From positions 12,311,294 to 12,375,293 of the forward strand of contig NC_084834.1 of the NCBI RefSeq assembly GCF_033115175.1: a stretch of 64,000 nucleotides of DNA. Reading direction: 5' to 3'. Origin of the DNA: Lepus europaeus. Taxonomy: Eukaryota; Chordata; Mammalia; Lagomorpha; Leporidae. A program made the position numbers and the translations under genes. This document shows positions 57,498 to 64,000 of this stretch, in pieces (the stretch's first letter is position 1; each line of letters begins with the position of its first letter). The notes below the pieces were generated by a model, which was not told the DNA's origin, ran no database searches, and worked only from the letters and a program-made list of their open reading frames with translations.

Positions 57498-59722
57498 TCT
57501 TCCATATGCTGGATCACTCTCCAAATAGCCACAATGGTTAGGGCTGGCCCAGCCAAAGTCAGGAGCTTGGAGCTCCACCTGGATCTCCCATGTGGGTGGC
57601 AGGGGCCCAAGCGTTTGGACCATCATCTGCTCCTTTCTCAGGAGTGTTAGCAGGAGGCTGGATGGGAAGCAGAGCACCTGGAACTCCTACTAGTGCTCCA
57701 ATATGGGATGCCAGTATCACGGGTATCCAGGATGGGATGTCAGTATCACAAGTGGCAGCTTAACCCACTGTACCACAATGCTGCTCCCTGCTTTTTTTGT
57801 GACAGAAAAATATAACAATAGCAGTATCAATTTTATTTTTGCTTTAGGGGTCTTCAAATATTGAGTACATAATGAAAACATCATATTCTGTCCTGCGTTA
57901 AGCATCTAACATTAGAATCTAGTACCTATAAACTTTAATAACTCAGACACCTGTAACACATAAATTCAGACTTTGATTATGAATTGGAATATGTTACCTT
58001 CTCCTCCCTAGGACTCGACTTGGAATTGGGTGACGCTCTGATGCACAAATATCACAAGCTGTGGAACACAACGTTAGCCTTGTCAGAGGATAGTGACTTT
58101 GGAGACTCCATGCCCGTGAGGACAACTTCCAGACTGTTCCTTACACAGAAGGAAACATTGCCTGAAGGTGCTGACAGTTTGCTAGAAAAGATTTGCTTGT
58201 TATTTGAAAGAGAAAATGGCACAGAAAGAGAGGGAGAGGAGAGAGATCTTCGATCTGCTTTTTCACTTTCCAAATGGCTGCAACCTCTGGGCTGGTCCAG
58301 GCTGAAGCTAGGAGTCAGAAACTCCATCCAGGTCTCCAACTGGGGTGACAGGGACCAAGCACTTGGGACATCTGTTACTTTTCCAAGAGCATTAGCAGGG
58401 AGCTGGATCAGAAGTGGAGCAGCTGGGACTTGAAACAGCGCTTACGAGATGCTGATATTGCAAACAGCTTTAACTTGCTGCACCACAGTGCCAGCCCCAA
58501 TAGTTTTTTAAAAGTGGATATCATTCCAGGTGGAAAGAGATTAGCAGTACAATCCTTGTTTAGAAAATAGGTCTGGTATTCATAAGTTTTACCTTTTGGC
58601 TGGGATAGTCATATTGAATAGCTTCTACTCCTCTAGCAACTCCTTTGCCTTGCGATTGTTTTATTTATTTTTCTATTTGGTTTCCCAATCAACCTTGCTG
58701 GTGGTATTATCAATCTCATTTTAGAGGTAAGATCTTGGGAAGGTTGTTGTAGATCAAACAGCAAATTCATGGAAGAGAGAGGATTTGAATCCGTGTCTGT
58801 CTGTCTCCATAGTCAGGTACAGAAAACATATTGTCATAGCTTTACTATTTTTTTTTTTACCAAAGGCAACTTTTTCCCTAAAGCTCTATGAAGAAATAGC
58901 TTAAATTTAAATAGGTCTTAAGGTGTTGTGATTGACAGATCAGATGAGTTCATTCATGCAGAAAAAGGTTTGGGATTTGAATGAAATATACAAAAGTTCT
59001 TTTGAATTTTAGCTAACCCAAGATGTGGAAATAAATCAATGCATTTTGTTGGTTCTGATGTTTAAATTTAAAACATTTTTATTAAACAAATTTATTTCCC
59101 GTGGTTCGGCCTATGGAAAAATAAGCAGAGATCTTTCTGTAGTCTAGAATAAATATTTGTCTTTTCTAGGTTACATAGTGATTCTTTGACTCTTAAAATA
59201 AATTCTACCTAAATCCATTCAGATATGAGAAGTTTTCAAAAAAATTTAATGGAAAATGAGTATTAGGGAAAAACTATGTGGGATTTCAACAACTTTGCAC
59301 CAAAATGAACTTATCTTTTAGTGTCCTCACACTTTAAATAGTTCATGGAAAATGGAATTTTAAAACAAACTTACATTTTGCAAGATTTTGAAATCTACGC
59401 CTATGAGTATTTACATTTGTGAGTTAATATGTGGAGCAGAAATGTGATTTGAACGTCTACTTTGTAGAAATTCTATTCAGTTTGTATTTATTTAGTAATG
59501 AGAGATTACTTAGATTACTTAGGCTTAGTATTGCTATTGCAGAAATGCCTGCATCAGAATGGTGAATTTTAATTAGAGTTTAGTGTTCAAATATCAATTG
59601 TATTTCTGAATATTGCCAGGATCAAATCAAGAAATTCCCAAGCTTGGACTAATTCCTCTGAAATCCGAGGTTATAGAAGATTACGCTGGAGATATTTGGT
59701 CCGAACTACCTTTTGTAAGCAG
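42573..59722 (+). CDS. DDX60: DDX60/DDX60L-family antiviral helicase, N-terminal part (10 exons, 3' incomplete)
   Basis: Spliced gene: 42573-42834, 43950-44019, 46896-47085, 47415-47756, 49308-49424, 52190-52360, 53778-53936, 55841-55982, 58012-58167, 59620-59722. All introns are GT-AG and all phases agree, giving 569 complete codons from the ATG at 42576 plus two bases. From residue about 95 onward the product lines up throughout with the start of human DDX60 and DDX60L, as I recall them (for example [31 protein letters not shown]). Known family role: interferon-induced cytosolic SKI2-like DExD/H helicase linked to RIG-I-like sensing and viral RNA control. The helicase core normally lies past residue 700, so it is outside this window. 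The start is chosen because it has A at -3 and G at +4 and an in-frame stop overlaps the acceptor just upstream. 5' UTR exons were not found. DDX60 versus DDX60L is unresolved, so the symbol is provisional. Confidence 0.9.
42892..43242 (-). mobile_element. C-repeat SINE in intron 1
   Basis: AAAGATTTATTTATTTATTTC tail 57 bases after the exon 1 donor; head GCGTCACAGTGCCGCACC. Confidence 0.93.
43243..43664. other. Intron 1 unique sequence
   Basis: AT-rich, nothing recognised. Confidence 0.45.
43665..43918 (+). mobile_element. C-repeat SINE, shortened, just before exon 2
   Basis: Head GAGGGGTTAGTGTTGTGTCAC, tail CAAATAAATCTTAAAAAAA, TGAATAT flanks. It ends 32 bases before the exon 2 acceptor. 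Confidence 0.92.
43950..44019 (+). CDS. DDX60: Coding exon 2
   Basis: A 70-base exon between TTTTGAAAG and CCGA|GTAAGT, phase 1 in and phase 2 out. It encodes residues 87-109, including [16 protein letters not shown]. This aligns without gaps to the human segment just before the FVES motif (conserved S, L, L, K and E positions). That fixes the exon as family-derived although it is too short to stand out as an open frame. Confidence 0.85.
44020..44739. other. Intron 2 unique sequence
   Basis: AT-rich, nothing recognised. Confidence 0.45.
44740..44895 (-). mobile_element. MIR element
   Basis: ATCTCATCAATCCTCACAGC, AAGAAACTGTAGCACAGGAT and CAAAGTCACATAGGACC... are the antisense MIR core in order. 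Confidence 0.8.
44978..45240 (-). mobile_element. C-repeat SINE with long GA microsatellite
   Basis: AGTTTGAGAGGAGCAGG, GA run to 45067, CACCTGCTGG then a body deletion to GTGGGTCTCCCACGTGG. Confidence 0.9.
45260..45820 (+). mobile_element. Old L1 fragment, sense
   Basis: CAGTAATTCCATTTGCC, AGCTACAAGAATAGTCCTTGC and CAGATGCCCATGGG follow the late ORF2/3' order of old L1. Highly decayed. Confidence 0.5.
45838..46110 (+). mobile_element. C-repeat SINE, 5' truncated
   Basis: Starts at GGTGCCGGGTTCTAGTCCC; flanks AAAAATCTT at both ends; tail CTACCTGTCAAATTAAAAAAA. Confidence 0.93.
46179..46514 (+). mobile_element. C-repeat SINE, GACAGGC type, 11-bp target duplication
   Basis: Head GGCCAGTGCCGTGGCTCAATAG, AAAATAAAATAAAATAAAA tail. 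AAAGCAAATGC at 46168-46178 and 46515-46525. Confidence 0.95.
46673..46686. promoter_or_regulatory. ISRE-like motif in intron 2
   Basis: AGTTTCAGTTCCAC differs at one core base from AGTTTCNNTTTCNC. It lies 210 bases before exon 3, which begins with an in-frame ATG. A single motif match is weak evidence. Confidence 0.2.
46896..47085 (+). CDS. DDX60: Coding exon 3: [15 protein letters not shown] block
   Basis: Acceptor TTTTATTCAG, donor TTAAG|GTAACA. It encodes residues 110-173. The first base completes a Glu codon begun in exon 2, so the ATG at 46897 is an internal Met in the long form. Contains hydrophobic strand plus IDGD (D127, D129), GQNLHFFY and VIVFFK, the best conserved block of the family N-terminus. 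The strand-Asp-x-Asp pattern followed by a second hydrophobic strand resembles a PIN/NYN-like fold (inference). Confidence 0.93.
47415..47756 (+). CDS. DDX60: Coding exon 4
   Basis: Acceptor TTTTTTTTTACAG, donor GAAATG|GTAAGT; 342 bases, phase 0 at both ends, residues 174-287. Begins [10 protein letters not shown] directly after FFK, the same junction as human. The remaining residues ([49 protein letters not shown]) follow the human order. Asp174 and Asp232 sit at ends of hydrophobic strands, which would suit acidic positions of a PIN-like site. Confidence 0.95.
48041..48362 (+). mobile_element. C-repeat SINE, GACAGGC type, in intron 4
   Basis: Head GGCTGGTGCCGCGGCTCACTAG, TCTGCCTGTTAAAAATTAAAA end; flanks GAGG/GCAAGAGG worn. 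Confidence 0.94.
48527..48600 (+). repeat. Short inverted-repeat element, half copy
   Basis: CTTCAAAATGTTCGTGGATG, TTTGGTGCAAAAAATC, ATGCATAG; cut off by the following T run. Confidence 0.75.
48600..48735 (-). mobile_element. Rabbit-type L1 3' end fragment
   Basis: ACAAATTTTATCTACACAG followed by CCACCCTCCCCTCCC resembles the 3' end of an older rabbit L1 subfamily. Confidence 0.45.
48738..49055 (-). mobile_element. Diverged C-repeat SINE
   Basis: AAGATTTTTATTTATTTATTTG tail, GGCTGGAGCTGAGCTGATC, worn head. Confidence 0.85.
49308..49424 (+). CDS. DDX60: Coding exon 5
   Basis: Acceptor TGTGTGTGTAG, donor AAAGAG|GTAATG; 117 bases, phase 0, residues 288-326. The predicted helical segment ([16 protein letters not shown]) is less conserved than its neighbours but lies where the family has a linker of similar length. 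The exon falls inside an antisense reading frame of the other strand, which is a shadow. Confidence 0.85.
49425..50799. other. Intron 5 unique sequence
   Basis: No repeat recognised except a faint match near 50150 (GTGCTAGGCGCTGGACTTAC, of L2/L3 style). The + frame 49700-49906 is unsupported. Confidence 0.4.
50800..51067 (+). mobile_element. L2 fragment (continues after SINE to about 51550)
   Basis: CATCTTCCCCAGGATGAG, GCAGTAGACCAG and TAATCCAAGTGACCTTTT follow the L2 order; CCTTCAAAATATAAATC resumes after the SINE. Confidence 0.55.
51068..51415 (-). mobile_element. C-repeat SINE with GA microsatellite
   Basis: TTTTATTTATTTACTTGAGAGG tail, GA run 51105-51160, GGGCCAAGCTGAAGCTGGG, head CCAGATCCCCACCCC. 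Confidence 0.88.
51556..51670 (-). mobile_element. MIR fragment
   Basis: ATTGAGACCAGGTGACTTG then CTGGTTCAAATCCTGATGCC follows the antisense MIR order. Confidence 0.45.
52190..52360 (+). CDS. DDX60: Coding exon 6
   Basis: Acceptor TTCTATTTCAG, donor CACACAG|GTGAGA; 171 bases, phase 0, residues 327-383. [19 protein letters not shown] and SCSVALKLY match the family. The last 20 or so residues ([17 protein letters not shown]) are polar and look like an added loop relative to the human proteins as I recall them. Confidence 0.9.
52361..53395. other. Intron 6 mostly unique sequence
   Basis: Holds an ATG-less open frame after a good acceptor (see findings) and a MIR-like patch at 52905-52950 (AGTCAAACAGCTACTCGGGG CAGAGC). 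Confidence 0.4.
53400..53712 (-). mobile_element. Diverged C-repeat SINE
   Basis: TTATTTATGTGAAAGGGAGAG tail, GGACTGGGCCAGGCTGAAGCC, head CACCAAAGGCCCACCC. Confidence 0.85.
53778..53936 (+). CDS. DDX60: Coding exon 7
   Basis: Acceptor TGTTTTTCTAG, donor AGAATG|GTAAGT; 159 bases, phase 0, residues 384-436. [19 protein letters not shown] and the following [16 protein letters not shown] match the human EVEDFCRLRCL and LPLSQRACSRVIT segments. Confidence 0.9.
54261..54390 (+). repeat. 65-bp tandem duplication
   Basis: TCATTGCATTTCACACTTTG opens each copy (54261 and 54326); the two copies differ at about two bases. Confidence 0.96.
54481..54868 (-). mobile_element. C-repeat SINE with internal duplication
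   Basis: The stretch GA run, AGAGGTCTT, TCACTCCCCAAATGG occurs twice in a row (54530-54590 and 54587-54655), lengthening the element. Confidence 0.93.
54869..54975 (-). mobile_element. C-repeat SINE, 5' piece
   Basis: CTTGAGCCATCTTCCACTGC to CATATGGGATGCC, without tail. Confidence 0.75.
55178..55632 (+). repeat. Short inverted-repeat element split by a SINE
   Basis: Left terminus TTTCAAAAAGTTCATGGAAA at 55178, right terminus CCACAAACTTTTTGAAGACC at 55607. The SINE at 55198-55530 sits inside. Confidence 0.8.
55198..55530 (+). mobile_element. C-repeat SINE inside the inverted-repeat element
   Basis: Head GGGGCTGGCACTGTGGCATAG, near consensus; tail CAAATAAATAAATAAATAAAT. Confidence 0.96.
55841..55982 (+). 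CDS. DDX60: Coding exon 8
   Basis: Acceptor TATTTTTTTTCCAG, donor ATAGAG|GTATGT; 142 bases, phase 0 in and 1 out, residues 437-483. [12 protein letters not shown], then [20 protein letters not shown], aligns with the human CEYFILSNLNV and KNIAFYYEFE segments. No ATG-started frame covers it, so it is easy to miss. Confidence 0.92.
56130..56432 (-). mobile_element. C-repeat SINE in intron 8
   Basis: AAAGATTTATTTATTTAAAAG tail, head GCTGCTGGCGCCACCC. Confidence 0.9.
56598..56645 (+). repeat. Short inverted-repeat element, half copy
   Basis: GAGGTGCTTCAAAGTGTTCATGG terminus only, ending where an L1 begins. Confidence 0.65.
56646..57005 (+). mobile_element. Old L1 3' end, sense
   Basis: CATATTCTCTCTTATGTGG, AGAATAGTGACCATAGTGACC, poly-A-like TAATAAAATAAG end. 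Confidence 0.65.
57015..57145 (+). repeat. Short inverted-repeat element, full copy
   Basis: ATCTCCAAAAAGTTTGTGG and CCATGCAGTTTTTGAAGAACC termini; TGCATAGATTTCAATTATT and TTTGCACCAGAATCAACTT inside. Confidence 0.88.
57370..57786 (-). mobile_element. C-repeat SINE with long GA microsatellite and repeated head
   Basis: GTTATTTTATTTGAAAGTCAG tail, GA run 57447-57494, head motif GGGATGCCAGTATCACGGG followed by GGGATGTCAGTATCACAAG (20-bp step repeat). Confidence 0.92.
58012..58167 (+). CDS. DDX60: Coding exon 9
   Basis: Acceptor CTCCTCCCTAG, donor CCTGAAG|GTGCTG; 156 bases, phase 1 at both ends. Encodes [18 protein letters not shown] and [14 protein letters not shown], matching human LNLGDS, DLWN and PLRTTRRHFLRQE. 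The donor has a poor +3 to +6 context, but phase and homology place the end here. The frame stays open into the intron and into a SINE that begins about 18 bases later. Confidence 0.9.
58185..58498 (-). mobile_element. C-repeat SINE directly after exon 9
   Basis: GAAAAGATTTGCTTGTTATTTG tail 18 bases past the exon 9 donor; head CACCACAGTGCCAGCCCC. Confidence 0.93.
58675..58815 (-). mobile_element. MIR element
   Basis: GTGGTATTATCAATCTCATTTT, GATCAAACAGCAAATTCATGG and GAGGATTTGAATCCGTG are antisense MIR core. Confidence 0.75.
58816..59225. other. Intron 9 unique sequence
   Basis: AT-rich, nothing recognised. Confidence 0.45.
59226..59410 (+). repeat. Short inverted-repeat element, full plus half copy
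   Basis: AGTTTTCAAAAAAATTTAATGG to CCTCACACTTTAAATAG is one copy; TAGTTCATGGAAAATGG to TTTTGAAATCTACG is a further half copy facing the other way. Confidence 0.75.
59620..59722 (+). CDS. DDX60: Coding exon 10 (last in window)
   Basis: Acceptor ATATTGCCAG, donor AAGCAG|GTATTT; 103 bases, phase 1 in and 2 out. [19 protein letters not shown] then [14 protein letters not shown] matches the human VGFIPMTSAVIDEF and GDMMKDLPI region. No exon for the next expected family segment was seen in the remaining 4.3 kb, so the gene continues past the window. Confidence 0.88.
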
Positions 59723-60704
59723 GTATTTATCTTGCTTGTGATAGCTCTGTGGCTGTAACCAAATATCTTTGAGTATGATGGACTGCATCTATTGTATCTA
59801 TTATAGATATGTGGTGAAAATTCACATTGAGAGATACTTTTTTTTCAACTTGATTGATTGGTATGATTTTAAAAACATTTATGTGTTTGCTTTAAACAAC
59901 TCTACACCGCTTACATATCTTTACCTTTTTCTCCACAATAATGTCAGCATAATTAATAGAATAATGAAAGCAGTGGGTGGTTGAGGTGTGGCTGTAGCAA
60001 GGCCATAAAAATTCAAGGCCTGATGTGGGATACATCATCTATGTGGATCTTAAAGTCAGCAAAAATGATCAGTGGTAAGGAGGAAGATGGTAGCTTTGTC
60101 TTCAGTGAGAACAAGGAGGTGACAAAGAGAATTGTTGGGTGGCTGGGTTCAGGTTCTTGTCTATAATGCAAGAAAGAATTTGATCTTTAGATGTGAGTGA
60201 TGTGAGTAAAGGTCGGCAGAGGAATAAGATTTATTATCTGTAAAGTGAAATTACACACTCAACAGGAAGCGCAGGTGTACCTGAGAGTGAGCTGCACCCA
60301 GCGAGGTTTGAGTTACCTCTTTTAGATGAACTTGAGAGACGAGAAGGATAGAATATTCATAGGAGGTGTTATGTGGGGCAGGGTTTTCCAGGGGTGGGGG
60401 AGAGTTGGTATTTGGGCACCTCCCATTTACTTGCCTTTTTAGGAAGTCTTGGAAGAGTCTGGTGTCAGGTGCGTGGAGGGAGTGAAGTGTCAGCAGTGAT
60501 GTCATTGTAACTGGTTGTGGGTATGGTCAGCAGTCATAGGTTCCGGGCATCAGTTCTGTGATGATTGTGATTTTGGTTATCTTAGCCGCAGCACAAAAGG
60601 GGAGGGATTTGGGGAGTAGGTGAGGTCCTGGGGGAGGGGCTGGTGGCGCTTGGTTCCCTCTTTGTCTGTGACAAAGCTGATTCAGCAGAGAAGGTTATTG
60701 GAGT
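59723..60704. other. Intron 10, unique sequence
   Basis: AT-rich then G-rich (60360-60650). No exon for the next family segment and no repeat recognised. Confidence 0.45.
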
Positions 60705-60706
60705 TA

Positions 60707-61047
60707 TTTTAAATTAATTTATTCATTTGAAAGGCAGAGTTACAGAGAGGCAGAGGCAGAGGGGAAGAGAGAGAGAGAGAGGAGAGGTCTTCCATCTGCT
60801 GGTTCCCTCCCCAGATGGCTGCAATGGGTGGAATTGTGCCGATCTGAAGCCAGGAGCCAGGAGCTTCTTCCAGGTCTCCCAGGCAGGTACAGGGACCCAA
60901 GCACTTGGGCCATCTTCCACTGCTTTCCCAGGCCACAGCAGAGAGCTGGATCAGAAGTGGAGCAGCTGGGACTGGAACTGGCGCCCTTATGGGATGCCGG
61001 TGCTGCAGATGGCAGTTTTACCTGCTATGCCACAGCGCTGGCCAGGA
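60707..61047 (-). mobile_element. C-repeat SINE with 12-bp target duplication
   Basis: TTAATTTATTCATTTGAAAGG tail, head GCCACAGCGCTGGCC. TTATTGGAGTTA at 60695-60706 and 61048-61059. Confidence 0.96.
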
Positions 61048-61439
61048 TTATTGGAGTTAACACTAAAGTAAGGTTGCTTATCTGTGCTCCACACCTTTAT
61101 TTGCTAAAATTGTCAGTGTCACATTGGAGGCATAGGTTTCCGTGTTATAGAAGTGGGGATGGTGTTCTTGAGACAGCAGTTAAGTGTATTAAAAGCCCAA
61201 AAGTAAGAGGATAATTGGTTGAAAAATTAGCCAAACCGAAGAGATAACAAAGGAAGCAGAAAAAATTCCAAATGTAAATGTATATATGGCAGACAGGATA
61301 AAGCAAATCCTTGTGAAAGTAGCAAATTACTTTGCAAATGGTATGTTTTAAATATCTATATTTATAAAAAATCAAAGTCTCTCTGTACATAACACCATGC
61401 CATAAGTCAAATCTTGGTGGTCACAAATCTAAATGTGAA

Positions 61440-62580
61440 AGACAACAGTCACATTTTCAGAAGACAATACAGGGAAATATCTTTATGGTGCCAGAGAAGA
61501 GATGTCACGGCCTTCAAAGACAGTATAAAACTCCAAGTCATTAGGAAAACAATGATACATTTGACATTATAAAAATCAATAATAACAAAACAGATTTTGG
61601 AAGTCATTTAGAAGGTATATAAGCATCACAGGGTTAGCATAAAAGATTTAGGATGAAGATGTCCTAGAACTCATGAGAAAGAGAGGAATGACAGTAGAGA
61701 AAGAGGAATAGGGAGGAATAGATCATTAATAGAGAAGCTAGCAGGGAATGGCCTGTAAAACTGTAAAAAGATATCTAAAGGTCCTTGTGGTTTATTCATC
61801 TAATAAATGAAAATTAAAGCTACAGAGAGGCCCTATTCAACACTCTTCATTTTGATAAAATTTATGACTAAGTAAGGCCAGAGGTCTGAGGCGGTGGGCA
61901 CGCTGGTGGCAGAAACAGAACCAGTAAAAGCGACACAGGTTCAAGATGTGCTTTGTCTGCAACCTGCAGCGTCCCTGGAGAAACTGATGTTTGAGTGAGG
62001 GTAGTTTGCATCAGTGCCACTGCAGGATTGTTTGTATAGATGCAAGCCATCTGTAGGACAAGGAAAAGAATATTGTGGAACAGAATATAAATTTAAAAAA
62101 ATATTTATTGAGAGGCGGACACAGACACACAGAGAAAGATACACACACACACACACACACAGCTCTCCTCTATTGATTTATTGATTCACTCCCCAGATAC
62201 CTGCAATAACTGGGTTTGGACTGGGGCTGCTGCCCACCCAGCGTCTGCATTAACAGGAAGCCAGAGTCGGGAGCTGGAGCCAGGAATCGAATCCAGGTGT
62301 TTCCAGTGTGGGTGTTTTAACCGCTGGGCTAAATGCCTGCCCCAGTAGTGGGATATTCTTACAATGCAGTACTCCACAGTACAAATAAATAACTGCATAC
62401 GCATACATATACACACAGCCATGCACACCTCCACGTGGGTGAATTTCCAAACCACACTGCTTATGCAACTAAGTAAGCTAGAGAATGTTGTGACTCTCAT
62501 TTATGGGCACGCTACTTGTAATGGTGTATGCACATTTATGTCATGCATGGGCATGATATACATATAAGGAAGAAGCTGCT
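61440..62580 (+). mobile_element. Old L1 ORF2 end and 3' region, sense
   Basis: GAAATATCTTTATGGTGCC, ACATTTGACATTATAAAAATC, AATGAAAATTAAAGCTACAG, then after a SINE TGGGATATTCTTACAATGC and GGGTGAATTTCCAAACC follow L1 order. No intact frame. Confidence 0.7.
62088..62344 (-). mobile_element. Diverged C-repeat SINE with CA microsatellite, in L1
   Basis: AAATATTTATTGAGAGGCGG tail, CA run 62141-62160, head GCTAAATGCCTGCCCC. Confidence 0.85.
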
Positions 62581-62589
62581 TTTTAGAAC

Positions 62590-62925
62590 AGAGAATGAGG
62601 AGTCGTCTTTGATGCAGCAGCTTAACTCACCACTTGGGATGCCTGCAATCGGAGTGCCTGGTTCAAGGGTTGGCCACTCCACTTCCAATCTTGCTTCCCG
62701 CTAATGTGCATGCAGGGAGACCGCAGATGATGGTTAAGGTCCATGAGTCCCTTCCACCCACTTGGGAGACCTGGATGGAGTTCTGGCTCCTTGCTTTGGC
62801 CTGTCCCAGCCCTGGCTGTGTGGGCATTTGAGGAGCAATCCAGTGGATAGAAGATTGTTCTCTATCTCTGTCTCTTGTCTCTGTCTCTCTCTCTCTGATT
62901 CTGTCTTTCAAGGCAAAAAAAAAAA
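62590..62925 (+). mobile_element. Diverged C-repeat SINE
   Basis: Head worn; GGTTCAAGGGTTGGCCACTCC, CACTTGGGAGACCTGGATGG, tail TTTCAAGGCAAAAAAAAAA. Confidence 0.88.
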
Positions 62926-63002
62926 GACATAAACATAAAAAAAGAGAAAAATAGAATTTCTGAGAAATATATAGGGGGCTTCAAATATATCTACAGTGGT
63001 TT

Positions 63003-63320
63003 ATTTTTTCTTTATTTATTTGACAGATAGAGTTAGACAATGAGAGAGAGACAGAGAGAAAGGTCTTCCTTCCATTGGTTCACTCTCCAAATGGCCGCTA
63101 TGGCCAGAGCTACACCGATCCAAAGCCAGGAGCCAGGTGCTTCTTCCTGGTCTCCCATGCAGGTGCAGGGGCCCAAGGACTTGGGCCATCTTCCACTGCT
63201 TTCCCAGACCATAGCAGAGAGCTGGGTCGGAAGTGGATCAGCTGGGTCTCGAACTGGCGCCATTAGGGGATGCCTGCACTGCAGGCAGCAGCTTTACCCG
63301 CTGCCCCATGGCGTGACCCC
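63003..63320 (-). mobile_element. C-repeat SINE, intermediate type
   Basis: TTTCTTTATTTATTTGACAG and AGAGTTAGACAATGAGAG mix features of both subfamilies; head CCCATGGCGTGACCCC. Confidence 0.93.
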
Positions 63321-63399
63321 ATGACTAGTATCTTGAATCTGCTCTCAGTTGCTGTCTCCTGGGCCCTGTAAACTCACTGTGTGCAATGCCAACGCCCAC

Positions 63400-63885
63400 T
63401 GTCTGCTCTCACAGGCACCTGGAGGTCTCTCCGTGCGTCTCCATCATTCTCTCTTCTCTTCCCATGTTTTTCTCATCATCCTTGGCGATGCCCTTGACTT
63501 CCCTTTCTGTTTCTCATCTAATCTCGCAGCCAAATCTGTTCCTGTTCCTGCAAGATGCTTCTAGAGCCTGGCCTTCCTTGCTCACCCTGTACTGTGCAAT
63601 CAACCCCCCATCACCCTGAGTGATCTCCTTCACAGTGGTGTCCAAACATCCGCTGCGGGGAGAGATCAGTTTGTTTCTCCCTGCTCAAACCTACTAAGGA
63701 GCCTGACTCCCTCAGATGGAAAGGACTCCAGGGTCTGCTGCTCTGTCCTCTGTCTTACTCTCCCTGCCCCCTTAACCTCATTTGAGCCTAATCTGTCCTC
63801 CTCTGAGTACTCCTCCAGGCTGGCCTCCCGGCTGTTTCTTGTACACAATAGCTCTCCCAGCTCACAGCCTTTCTTTCTTTTCTTT
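63400..63885 (+). mobile_element. L2 3' region
   Basis: GTGGTGTCCAAACATCC, CTCCAGGCTGGCCTCCCGGC and TGTTTCTTGTACACAATAGC follow the L2 order. Confidence 0.6.
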
Positions 63886-63886
63886 T

Positions 63887-64000
63887 TTTTAAAGATTTAT
63901 TTTATTTATATGAAAGAGTCACAGAGAGGTAGAGCCAGAGAGAAAGAGAGGGAGAGAGAGAGAGAGAGACCCTCCATCTGATGGTTCACCTCCCAAATGA
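63887..64000 (-). mobile_element. C-repeat SINE, cut by window end
   Basis: TTAAAGATTTATTTTATTTATATG tail, GA run, CATCTGATGGTTCACC. Confidence 0.93.

Noticed and set aside
1..64000. tRNA genes suggested by A/B-box-like GGTTCGAGTCC motifs
   Set aside because: All seen examples are heads of the tRNA-derived SINE and lack a full cloverleaf.
1..64000. CRISPR-like spaced repeats
   Set aside because: Repeats are dispersed SINEs or head-to-tail satellites, without unique spacers of even size.

Overview
The window looks like nuclear DNA of a lagomorph, most likely rabbit (Oryctolagus). About 60 copies of the tRNA-derived lagomorph C-repeat SINE lie in both orientations. A rabbit-type L1 3' end, older L1, L2, MIR and MLT1 remnants, microsatellites and an exon/intron gene are also present. 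There are no bacterial operons. Most long open frames are antisense readings of SINEs or chance frames in GC-rich DNA.

Layout. 1-0.5 kb is a G-rich minisatellite. 0.5-8.6 kb is SINE-dense and holds a second minisatellite built inside a SINE. 8.6-11.2 kb holds two diverged copies of one segment in tandem, separated by an antisense L1 piece; the first copy is a CpG-rich, promoter-like block with NRF1-, ETS- and YY1-like sites. 12.9-18.6 kb is mainly antisense L1 interrupted by SINEs. 20.9-24.3 kb is a second, older degenerate tandem duplication. 24.7-42.5 kb is intergenic, or a 5' intron, made of SINEs, L2, MIR and LTR remnants.

The one protein gene I can support starts at 42.57 kb on the + strand and runs out of the window. 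It has ten coding exons (42573-59722) whose splice phases all join into one frame of 569 complete codons plus two bases. The product matches the N-terminal part of the DDX60/DDX60L family, interferon-induced cytosolic helicases linked to RIG-I-like antiviral sensing. The helicase core lies downstream and is not in the window. DDX60 and DDX60L cannot be separated from this part alone. The first coding exon adds an acidic, Ser-rich stretch of about 86 residues that I do not recall from the human proteins.

The most interesting items are the N-terminal extension, a possible PIN-like fold around residues 115-235, the duplicated CpG-island segment, a family of short inverted-repeat elements scattered through 29-59 kb, and SINE pairs inserted one after the other at the same target site. 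I saw no sign of a wholly new system.
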